Under the pieces are notes generated by a model, which made no database searches, had not been told where the DNA came from, and saw nothing but the letters and a program-made list of their open reading frames with translations. Position numbers and translations under genes: made by a program. Positions 52,526 through 60,320 of a stretch of DNA of 64,000 nt are shown here, in pieces; position 1 is the stretch's first letter; every line of letters begins with the position of its first letter. The stretch is from Pseudomonas sp. C1C7 (lineage in GTDB: Bacteria; Pseudomonadota; Gammaproteobacteria; Pseudomonadales; Pseudomonadaceae): NCBI RefSeq assembly GCF_013359595.1, contig NZ_JABFMP010000023.1, forward strand, positions 1 through 64,000. Direction: 5' to 3'.

Positions 52526-54013
52526 CTAAAGAAGTGGATCGATGGCGCTCAAGGGCGCCTGTGCGCTGTAGTCGTCGGCGAACGGGATGGCCGGCTGGAA
52601 CAGGGTTTTCCAGTCCGGTCGGCCGAAGGCCCGGTCGCTGTGACTGCGCATCAGGGTTTCGAATTGCTGTTGTGCCTGGCGCTGCAGGCTGGCGTAGTCG
52701 ATGCCGTTGACCTGACCGTCCTGCATCACGCAGCGGCCATCGATGTAGCTGGCGATGCAGTCGTCGCCACGTCCGGCCAGCACCAGGTTTTTCAGGGGGT
52801 CGAACAACGGCCCCAGGTGCATGCCGCGCAGGCTGAAGACGGTGATGTCGGCCTTGCAGCCGGGCGCCAGGCGGCCGAGGTCGTCACGCCCCAGTGCCCT
52901 GGCACCGCCGAGGGTGGCGGCGTTGTACAGGTCGAGTGCGCTGGTCAGCGAATTGCCGCCTTCCATCAAACGGGCGATGTTCAGGCCCTGGCGCATGTTG
53001 TCGAGCAAGTCCGCCGGCCAGGTGTCGGTGCCCAGGGCGAAATTGATGCCCTTGGCCCGATAACGGCCGAAGGAATTCAGGGCCTCGCCATCGCGGGCGA
53101 ACACCACCGGGCAATGCACCAGGCTGGTGCCGCCGTCCACCACTCGCTGCAAGTCGTCTTCGCCACGGGTGTAGATGCCGTGGGGCAGCAGGCTGCGCGG
53201 CGTCAGCAGCTCCAGTTGCTGCAACCAGGCCAGGGGCGAGGCGCCGCGCAACTGCTCGACCATCGCCACTTCACCCAGACCCTGGCAACAATGCAGGCGC
53301 ATCGGCGCGTCGAGTTCGCGGCTCAGTGCGGCGGTGCGTTGCAGCAGCGTCGGGGTGCAGGTCTGGATCCGGTCGGGCAGCAGCGCGCCGCGAATCAGGC
53401 CGCCGCTGGCGCCATCGAAATCCTTGAAAAACCGCTCGGCCGCCTCGAGCCCCGCCAGGCCCCGATCTTCATCCCAGTGATGGGCGAGGGTGCCGTCGGC
53501 CTGCCAGTAACTCATGCCGCTCATGTAGCAGGGGCCGAGGTAGGTCCGCAGCCCCAGCTCGGAAGCGATGCCCGCCACCGCGGAAAATTCGTCGTAGTTT
53601 TCCGCCCACTCGCGGTAGTACATCGAGGTGATCGGCATCGCCGTGGTGATACCGTTGCGGATCAGTTGCGTGAAGGCGTAGCGGTATTTGAACACTTCTT
53701 CATCGAAGTTGTAGCTCTCACGGGGCCCGCGGGCCAGGTACTCGGCGGACCACATCCGGCCCATCTGGCGCTCGTCGCCGTTGTCCAGGGTCAGCACCGT
53801 GGAATCGAGATCGCCCAGGGCATCCAGATCGATGAAGCCGGGGCCGATCAGCGCGTTGCCATGGTCGATCCATTGATCCACCGGCCCCGCATAATCGCGG
53901 CCGACGAAGACGATCCGCGAGCCTTCGAACACCACCTCGCCATCGCGCCACAGCACATGTTGCGTGCCGTCGTAGCCGACCACGCAACTGGCCTTGAGGC
54001 CGATGCGCTTCAC
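52526..54013 (-). CDS. Amidohydrolase-superfamily protein lacking the HxH metal motif
   Basis: 495 residues. The ATZ/TRZ-type barrel is present: strand-5 His in MRLHCCQGLGE, strand-6 His in LLPHGIYT, LVHCPVVFAR, and Asp in ALGTDTWPADL, with a C-terminal LAPGCKADITVFSLRG. The strand-1 motif, normally PGFxxxHxH, reads PGFIDLDALGDLD (Asp62, Asp64), so the usual metal pair is gone. Either it uses Asp ligands or another mechanism, or it is not a hydrolase. ATG overlaps the stop of the upstream cytosine-deaminase-like gene. Confidence 0.82.
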   Translation of the reverse strand: MKRIGLKASCVVGYDGTQHVLWRDGEVVFEGSRIVFVGRDYAGPVDQWIDHGNALIGPGFIDLDALGDLDSTVLTLDNGDERQMGRMWSAEYLARGPRESYNFDEEVFKYRYAFTQLIRNGITTAMPITSMYYREWAENYDEFSAVAGIASELGLRTYLGPCYMSGMSYWQADGTLAHHWDEDRGLAGLEAAERFFKDFDGASGGLIRGALLPDRIQTCTPTLLQRTAALSRELDAPMRLHCCQGLGEVAMVEQLRGASPLAWLQQLELLTPRSLLPHGIYTRGEDDLQRVVDGGTSLVHCPVVFARDGEALNSFGRYRAKGINFALGTDTWPADLLDNMRQGLNIARLMEGGNSLTSALDLYNAATLGGARALGRDDLGRLAPGCKADITVFSLRGMHLGPLFDPLKNLVLAGRGDDCIASYIDGRCVMQDGQVNGIDYASLQRQAQQQFETLMRSHSDRAFGRPDWKTLFQPAIPFADDYSAQAPLSAIDPLL

Positions 54014-55206
54014 AGACGGCTTTCCAGCAAACGGCCGCCGGACGCGATCAGTTGCCCGCCGCGATACACCTGGCGCACAGGCCGCGCGACCACGGCTTCA
54101 CCCAGGGTGTGAACCGGCATCAGCAGGAAGTCCGCCGGCTGGCCGATCTCCACGGTGCGGCCTTCACGACCCAGTGCCTTGGCGCCGTTGACCGAGGCTG
54201 CATCGAACACCGCCGCCAGTTCCTCGTCCTTGTTCAGATCGAAACGCAAGGCCAGCAGCATCGCTCGTTCGAGCATGTCGCCGTTGCCCATGGGCGACCA
54301 GGCATCGCGAATGCCGTCGGAGCCCAGGCAGACGTTGACCCCGGTTTCGCGCAGGGCGAGGAAGGGCGGCACGGCGGTATCGGCCGGCGCCGAACTCATC
54401 AGCGAAATGCCCAGCGCCGCCAGACGCTCGGCCACCGGTTTGACCTGGCTCCACGGCAGCATGCCGAGGCAATAGGCGTGGCTGATCATTACGCGGTTCT
54501 GCAGCCCGAAACGTTCGGTGTAGTCGGCGATCAGCTTAATCTGCCACAGGCCCAACTCGCCCTTGTCGTGCAGGTGGATGTCCACGCCGCGGTCGAATTC
54601 GCTGGCCAGTTCGAAGACGAAGTCCAGTTGCGCGATGGGGTCGTTGTCGATGCCGCAAGGGTCGAGGCCGCCGACGTTCTCCACGCCCATGGCCATGGCC
54701 TGGCGCATCAGTTCGGCGGTGCCGGGGCGGCTGATCAGGCCGGTTTGCGGGAACACCACCAGTTGCAGGTCGATCAGGTCGCGGTAGCGTTCCTGCAGTT
54801 GTTGCATGGCCTCGACGTGGCGCAGGCCGAACTCGGGGTCGATGTCGACATGGCAGCGCATGGTCAGCGAGCCGCGGGCGATGCAGTTTTCCAGCAGGGC
54901 GCCGGCGCGGTCGGCAATCGGCGTGGTGACCTGGCGCAGGATGCGCCGCTCGTTGGCGATGTAGTCCTTGAGGGTCGGGCCGGCGCTGTTCGGGCGCCAG
55001 GGTTGGCCCCACAGGGTCTTGTCCAGGTGAACGTGGCTTTCCACCAGACTGCCGGTGAGCAGCTGGTTCTGGCCGTCGATGTCGGTGGGCAGCAGGTCGC
55101 TGCTCGAGGCCGGACGACGTTGGGTGAAGCGGCCTTTTTCAATCAGCAGGTCTTCGGCGGGGGCGCCGTAGGGGCGCACGTTGCGTAGCCAGCGGGGGTG
55201 GGTCAT
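54010..55206 (-). CDS. Cytosine deaminase-like amidohydrolase
   Basis: 398 residues. GSLVESHVHLDKTLWGQPW holds the HxH metal pair (His58, His60) in the form typical of cytosine deaminases; VDIHLHDKGELG (His), MISHAYCLGM (His) and LGSDGIRDAWSP (Asp) complete the site. It should deaminate or hydrolyse a cytosine-like or related cyclic amidine. GAGGTATGT precedes ATG 55206, a good ribosome site. Between it and the binding-protein gene lie 165 bp with one REP half (near 55320); the genes may still be cotranscribed. Confidence 0.85.
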   Translation of the reverse strand: MTHPRWLRNVRPYGAPAEDLLIEKGRFTQRRPASSSDLLPTDIDGQNQLLTGSLVESHVHLDKTLWGQPWRPNSAGPTLKDYIANERRILRQVTTPIADRAGALLENCIARGSLTMRCHVDIDPEFGLRHVEAMQQLQERYRDLIDLQLVVFPQTGLISRPGTAELMRQAMAMGVENVGGLDPCGIDNDPIAQLDFVFELASEFDRGVDIHLHDKGELGLWQIKLIADYTERFGLQNRVMISHAYCLGMLPWSQVKPVAERLAALGISLMSSAPADTAVPPFLALRETGVNVCLGSDGIRDAWSPMGNGDMLERAMLLALRFDLNKDEELAAVFDAASVNGAKALGREGRTVEIGQPADFLLMPVHTLGEAVVARPVRQVYRGGQLIASGGRLLESRL

Positions 55207-55371
55207 ACATACCTCATTCAGGTCTTTGAATTTTGTAGCGCCTGGGCGGGCCTCTTCGCGAGCAATCCCGCACACAGGGGGGCGGGGAGTTCACAAGTTT
55301 TGTGATCAGCACCAATCCCTGTGGGAGCGGGCTTGCTCGCGAAGGCCTCGACTCGGTCTATAGCCGACTAC

Positions 55372-56445
55372 TTAGCCCTTGAGCTTCGCCCAGATCCGAT
55401 CCTGCAGTTCCCGCGCCTTGTTGCTGCACTCTTTCTCGGGGCGCAGGCGCGAGGCGAATTCGTCGGGCATGTTGATGGCGTCCATCACCTGCCATTTGGC
55501 ATCGATCAGCTTGTCGCTCTGCACGCCGTTGGCGTAGGCGATGGCGTTGGACACGGCGGCGGCGTTTTCCGGCTTCATCATCCAGTCGATGAAGACCTTG
55601 GCGTTGCCTGGGTGCGGGGCGCTTTTCGGGACGGCGAAGTTGTCCTGGAACATCGCCAGGCCTTCCTTCGGATACACATACTTGATGGTGTTTTTCTGCA
55701 AGGTCGCCCGCGCCGTGGAACCGTTCCAGTTCTGCATCATGATCACTTCACCGGAGGCCATGCGGTCGACGGTGTTGTCCGAGCTGTACATCTTCAGGAA
55801 GGGTTTCTGTTTTTGCAGCAGCTCCAGGATGCGCTTGGCGTCCTGCGGGTTTTCCGTGCACTCGTCGACGTTCAGGTAATGGCTGGCGGCATTGATCACG
55901 CTGCTGGAGGTATCCAGGGCGGCGAGCTGGCCTTGCAGTTCCTTGCGCGGTTCGAAGAACTCTTTCCAGGAATCGTCCAGCTTGCCGCCAGGCACCCGGG
56001 CGCTGTCATAGGAGAAGCCGGTGGTGCCCCACAGGTACGGCGCCGAGAACTTGCGGCCCGGGTCGAAGGCCGGGTCGCGGAACGCAGGCTTCACGTACTG
56101 GAAGTTGGGCAGGGTCGGCGTGTCGATTTCCAGCAGCAGGTTCTGGTTGATCAGGGTGCGCATGATCGACTGCGACGGCACGATCACGTCATAGGCCGCC
56201 CCCCCGGCCTGCAACTTGGCCAGCAGGGTCTCGTTGCTGTCGTAGCCGTCCATGGTGACCTTGATCCCGGTCTCCTTTTCGAACTTGGCCAGCAGGTCGA
56301 CCGGGTAGTAGTCGGTCCAGTTGTAGAAGAACAGCTCCTTGGGCTCGGCGGCCTGGGCGCTGAACGCGGTGAAGCAACTCAAGGCCAGACTGGCAACGGC
56401 GAAACGTGCAGCGGCGAAACGGGGGCTTTTCACTTTTTTGCTCAT
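55372..56445 (-). CDS. ABC transporter substrate-binding protein, polyamine (PotF/SpuD) type
   Basis: 357 residues. Signal peptide ending AFSAQA|AEP, then LFFYNWTDYYPVDLLAKFEKETGIKV (the YNW(S/T)DY opening of polyamine binding proteins) and DVIVPSQSIMRTLI. GGAG 8 nt before ATG 56445. Encoded last in the transporter set, 17 bp after the PotI-like permease gene. Cargo could be a polyamine or a related cation/amidine, given the two amidohydrolases downstream. Confidence 0.88.
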   Translation of the reverse strand: MSKKVKSPRFAAARFAVASLALSCFTAFSAQAAEPKELFFYNWTDYYPVDLLAKFEKETGIKVTMDGYDSNETLLAKLQAGGAAYDVIVPSQSIMRTLINQNLLLEIDTPTLPNFQYVKPAFRDPAFDPGRKFSAPYLWGTTGFSYDSARVPGGKLDDSWKEFFEPRKELQGQLAALDTSSSVINAASHYLNVDECTENPQDAKRILELLQKQKPFLKMYSSDNTVDRMASGEVIMMQNWNGSTARATLQKNTIKYVYPKEGLAMFQDNFAVPKSAPHPGNAKVFIDWMMKPENAAAVSNAIAYANGVQSDKLIDAKWQVMDAINMPDEFASRLRPEKECSNKARELQDRIWAKLKG

Positions 56446-56462
56446 CAAACAAGTCTCCGGGC

Positions 56463-57251
56463 TCATTGTTGTTTGCCGCGCTGTCCCAGCCAGAAGGCCA
56501 GCACGACCAGCACGATGGAAATCACCAGCATCAGGGTCGAGATCGCGTTGATCTCGGGTGTCACGCCGGCCTTGATGGCCGAGAAGATGTACACCGGCAG
56601 GGTCGTGGAACCGGGGCCGGCAACGAAGAAGGTCATGATGAAATCGTCGAGGCTGACCACGAATGCCAGCACCGACCCGGACAGCACCGCCGGCCACAGC
56701 AGCGGCAGCGTCACCCGGCGAAATACCTGCCAGGGGTTGGCGTACAGATCGTTCGCCGCTTCCAGAAGGCTCTTGTCCAGATCGTTGAGCCGCGCGCGGA
56801 TCGGCAGGTAGGCGAACGGAATGCAGAAGCCGATGTGAGCGACGATCACCGTCAGCAGGCCGAGCTTGATCCCCAGCGACATGAACAGCAGCAGGGTGGC
56901 CACTGCCGTGACAATCTCCGGCAGGATCAGCGGCAGGTTGATCCCGCCTTCGACCATCTTCTGCCCGTAGAACGGCCGATAGGTCGCCAGTGCCGCGAGC
57001 AGCGCAATGGCCGTGGCGCAGACCGTGGCGATGCCGGCGACGATGATCGAGTTCAGCGCCGCCGTCTGGATCGACGGGTTGGCCAGGATGCGTCCGTACC
57101 AGTCCAGGGAGAACTCGGTCCAGACCGTCGCCGAACGGTTGGCGTTGAAGCTGTAGGCGATCAGCACGAAGATCGGCAGGTACAGGTAGGCCAGGATCAG
57201 CAGGCTGACTTCCCGGGTCATCGGCAGTTTTTTCAGGTGCAGGGCGATCAT
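56463..57251 (-). CDS. ABC transporter permease, PotI type
   Basis: 262 residues, six helices, with the EAA loop LLEAANDLYANPWQVFRRVTLPLLWPAVLSG. Its start overlaps the stop of the PotH-type gene by four bases. Works as a heterodimer with it. Confidence 0.9.
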   Translation of the reverse strand: MIALHLKKLPMTREVSLLILAYLYLPIFVLIAYSFNANRSATVWTEFSLDWYGRILANPSIQTAALNSIIVAGIATVCATAIALLAALATYRPFYGQKMVEGGINLPLILPEIVTAVATLLLFMSLGIKLGLLTVIVAHIGFCIPFAYLPIRARLNDLDKSLLEAANDLYANPWQVFRRVTLPLLWPAVLSGSVLAFVVSLDDFIMTFFVAGPGSTTLPVYIFSAIKAGVTPEINAISTLMLVISIVLVVLAFWLGQRGKQQ

Positions 57252-58165
57252 GCGGTGGCTCCCCGACGAAGAGTTTTGGCGGCGCTGCGGCTATAGAGGG
57301 CGTAGAGCACCAGGGACAGCAGCAGAATTCCCAGCAACAGGAACGACAGCGAACTGCCCAGCGGCCAGTTGCGGGCGGTGCCGAACTGCTGCTGGATCAG
57401 GTTGCCGATCATCAGGGTCTTGCCACCGCCGAGAATCGCCGGGGTGATGAACGCACCCAGGCTCGGCACGAACACCAGCAGGGAGCCTGCGATCACCCCC
57501 GGCATCGACAGCGGCAGGATGATCCGCCGCAGGGCGTGCCAACGGTTGGCGCCCAGGTCGTAGGCGGCTTCCACCAGGCGCCAGTCGAGTTTTTCCAGGG
57601 TCGAGTAGATCGGCAGGATCATGAACGGTAGGAAGCTGTAGACCAGCCCGACGCTGACCGCGAAGTCGTTGTAGAGCAGGGTGATGCCACCGGCGGACGG
57701 GAACAGCGCGTTGAGGCTCTGGGCGACCCAGCCCTGCTCGCGCAGGATGATCAGCCAGGCGTAGTTGCGGATCAGCAGGTTGGTCCAGAACGGAATGGTG
57801 ATCAGCAGCACCATCAGATTGCGCCGGTGCGGTGTAAGGCTCGACATCCATAGCGCCACCGGAAAACCGAACAGGAAGCACAGCACCGTGGTGCCGCCGG
57901 CCTGGAACACCGAGCGGATCAGCGCCTGGGCGTAGACCCAGTTCAGTTCCAGTTCACCGTCGAAACCTTCCTGGTAAAACAGTTGCACGTAGCTTTGCAA
58001 TTGCCAGTTGGCCTGCCAGTCGACGCCGCCATAGACGTTGCGCGGCAGCAGGCTGATGTAGCCCATGATGCCCAGCGGAATGGCGATCAGGGCCAACAGG
58101 GTCAGAACCACCGGGCTGAGCAACAGCGCCCGGTTGAGGGCCGCAGAAGTGCTACTGACGCTCAT
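57248..58165 (-). CDS. ABC transporter permease, PotH type
   Basis: 305 residues, six helices; EAA loop LVEAAYDLGANRWHALRRIILPLSMPGVIAGSLLVFVPSLGAF. Immediately follows the ATP-binding gene (1-bp gap). Confidence 0.9.
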   Translation of the reverse strand: MSVSSTSAALNRALLLSPVVLTLLALIAIPLGIMGYISLLPRNVYGGVDWQANWQLQSYVQLFYQEGFDGELELNWVYAQALIRSVFQAGGTTVLCFLFGFPVALWMSSLTPHRRNLMVLLITIPFWTNLLIRNYAWLIILREQGWVAQSLNALFPSAGGITLLYNDFAVSVGLVYSFLPFMILPIYSTLEKLDWRLVEAAYDLGANRWHALRRIILPLSMPGVIAGSLLVFVPSLGAFITPAILGGGKTLMIGNLIQQQFGTARNWPLGSSLSFLLLGILLLSLVLYALYSRSAAKTLRRGATA

Positions 58166-58166
58166 G

Positions 58167-59249
58167 TCAGGCCTCCATCAGCAGGCAGGCGTGGGGCGGC
58201 AGGTTGACCGCCACGCGATCGCCGACGCCGCGATTGCGGTTCAGGCCTTCGTTGTTTTCCCGCAGCGTGACCTTGATGTCGTTGTTCAGGCGGCACTGAT
58301 AGAGGGTCGCGGTGCCGACGTACAGCACAGCCTCGATCACCCCGCGCAGGTGATGCGGCTGGGTCGGGTCCACCAGTTGCGAGCGCTCCGGGCGGAAGGC
58401 CAGTTGCACCTTGCCGTCGATGCCCTGGGGCGGGCAGGGGATTTCCACCGGCATGCCGCTGGGCACGAACAGGTTTTCGTTGTGCTCGCCACGCTTGAGG
58501 TGACCGGGCAGGAAGTTGATATCGCCGATGAACTGGGCGACGAACTGATGCTGCGGCCGCTCGTAAATCTCGTTGGGGGTGCCGATCTGCAGGATCTTGC
58601 CGGCGGACATCACGGCAATGCGATCGGACAGGGTCAGGGCTTCTTCCTGATCGTGGGTGACGAAAATGAAGGTGATCCCGGCTTCTTTCTGCACGCGCTT
58701 GAGTTCGACCTGCATTTCCTTGCGCAGCTTGAGGTCCAGTGCTGAAAGCGGTTCATCGAGCAACAGCACTTTCGGTTTCGGCGCCAGGGCCCGCGCCAGA
58801 GCCACCCGTTGCTGCTGGCCACCGGACAGTTCCGCCGGCTTGCGCTTGGCCAGGTGCTGCATTTGCACCAGCGCCAGCATTTCGTCGACGCGCTGGGGGA
58901 TCAGCTTGCGTTCAAGACCCTGCATCTCGAGGCCGAAGGCGATATTCTGCGCAACACTCATATGTGGAAACAGTGCGTAGCTCTGGAACACCGTGTTGAC
59001 CCGACGCTTGAACGGCGGCAGGTCGTTGACCGGCTCGCCCGCCAGGCGGATTTCGCCGTCGCTGACGTGCTCGAAGCCGGCGATGGTGCGCAACAGGGTG
59101 GTCTTGCCGCAGCCGGAGGGGCCGAGCAGGGTGAAGAACTCGTTGTCGGCAATGTTGACCGAGACGTTGTCCAGGGCTGGCGCCAGGCCTGGATCGTCGG
59201 AATAGCGCTTGGAGACGTTACGCACTTCAATTGCAACTGGATGACCCAT
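58167..59249 (-). CDS. ABC transporter ATP-binding protein, PotA/PotG type
   Basis: 360 residues. Walker A GPSGCGKTT (about 43-51), Q-loop VFQSYALFPHM, signature LSGGQQQRVALARAL, Walker B VLLLDEPLSALD, H-loop FVTHDQEEALTLSD, and a TOBE domain after about 290. First gene of the operon; GntR regulator diverges 141 bp away. Confidence 0.93.
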   Translation of the reverse strand: MGHPVAIEVRNVSKRYSDDPGLAPALDNVSVNIADNEFFTLLGPSGCGKTTLLRTIAGFEHVSDGEIRLAGEPVNDLPPFKRRVNTVFQSYALFPHMSVAQNIAFGLEMQGLERKLIPQRVDEMLALVQMQHLAKRKPAELSGGQQQRVALARALAPKPKVLLLDEPLSALDLKLRKEMQVELKRVQKEAGITFIFVTHDQEEALTLSDRIAVMSAGKILQIGTPNEIYERPQHQFVAQFIGDINFLPGHLKRGEHNENLFVPSGMPVEIPCPPQGIDGKVQLAFRPERSQLVDPTQPHHLRGVIEAVLYVGTATLYQCRLNNDIKVTLRENNEGLNRNRGVGDRVAVNLPPHACLLMEA

Positions 59250-59269
59250 AATGGTGCATTCCTCTATTT

Positions 59270-59281
59270 ATTGTATGCAAA
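59270..59281. promoter_or_regulatory. GntR-type operator candidate in the ABC/GntR divergent region
   Basis: ATTGTATGCAAA contains TTGTATGCAA, close to the TTGTAT/ATACAA dyads bound by FCD-type GntR regulators; a second ATGCAAT follows at 59288-59294. It is 21 bp from the ABC ATPase start and 110 bp from the GntR start. Confidence 0.55.
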
Positions 59282-59390
59282 ATCTGGATGCAATTTAGAA
59301 ATACCCGGATTAACCTGCTCATGCAACCCCCTTTTTCATGGCTGTACTGGCGCCAAGGGGGCGATTGCATAGCGCTGAAGGAGTCATCGA

Positions 59391-60080
59391 ATGAGCGAGA
59401 AGAAACTGGAAACCACGGTCGACCGCGTCTACCAAGGGGTTTACGAGGCCATCAGCAAGCGCTCGTTGCGGCCTGGAATGAAGCTGGGGGAGGCGTCTTT
59501 GGCCGAACTTTTCAATGTCAGCCGCACGTCGGTTCGCGCCGCGCTCAAGCAATTGGAGGCCGATGGCCTGGTGACCACCGAGCCCAATAAAGGTGCATCG
59601 GTGTCATTGCCCAGCGATGAGGAGATCCGTTCGCTGTTCGAAACCCGGCGTCTGGTGGAGATCGGCATCGTCAGCGAACTGTGCCGCCGCCGGGATACCG
59701 CGGTGACCCAGGACCTGCGTGATCATTTATTGCTGGAGGATGAGGCGCACCGGAGCGGGGACCATGAGCGGCTGATTCATTTGCTCGGCGAATTCCACAT
59801 CAAGCTGGCTCGCAGCCTGAATAACCCGGTGCTGCTGGATTGGTTTCAGAAGCTGATTTCCCGGGCGTCGCTGTATGCGGCGGCGCTGGATGACGACAGT
59901 CATGAGGCCTGTCGTGACAATGAGCATTTGCGGTTGATCGAGTACATCGAGGCGGGGAATCAGAGTGCTGCGATTGAGTTGACCTGTATGCATTTGAATG
60001 GGATTGAGAAGGCGATTCTTGATGTGGCTGCTACGTTGAAGTCGGGGTATAACCCGCTCAAGCATCTGATCGAGGTTTGA
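59391..60080 (+). CDS. GntR-family regulator (FCD domain) of the ABC/amidohydrolase unit
   Basis: 229 residues: winged helix QGVYEAISKRSLRPGMKLGEASLAELFNVSRTSVRAALKQLEADGLV; FCD domain with LGEFHIKLARSLNN and DNEHLRLIEYIEAGN supplying metal-type Asp/His. Divergent from the importer, so a likely local regulator. Confidence 0.88.
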   Translation: MSEKKLETTVDRVYQGVYEAISKRSLRPGMKLGEASLAELFNVSRTSVRAALKQLEADGLVTTEPNKGASVSLPSDEEIRSLFETRRLVEIGIVSELCRRRDTAVTQDLRDHLLLEDEAHRSGDHERLIHLLGEFHIKLARSLNNPVLLDWFQKLISRASLYAAALDDDSHEACRDNEHLRLIEYIEAGNQSAAIELTCMHLNGIEKAILDVAATLKSGYNPLKHLIEV

Positions 60081-60105
60081 CCTGGGGGATTTGGGGATTG
60101 GTCCG

Positions 60106-60178
60106 TGCAGGAGCTGCCGAAGGCTGCGATCTTTTGATCTTCAAAATCAAAAGATCGCAGCCTTCGGCAGCTCCTGCA
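60106..60178. repeat. Perfect long hairpin, REP family GATCGCAGCCTTCGGCAGCTCC
   Basis: 33-bp perfect arms (starting TGCAGGAGCTGCCGAAGG) with a 7-nt loop CTTCAAA, after the GntR gene. The arms include ATCTTTTGAT, so it may also act as a terminator. Confidence 0.9.
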
Positions 60179-60320
60179 TTGGTTCGGTGTGGATCAAGGA
60201 TTTCGTATTCGCCACAGGGTAAAAATACAAGACTGGACAATCAGCTATACCTCCAGGAACGATTGGCATCCACCACGCTCGAAACAAACGGGTGCAATCA
60301 CCGGAACTCAGAGCCAGCCA

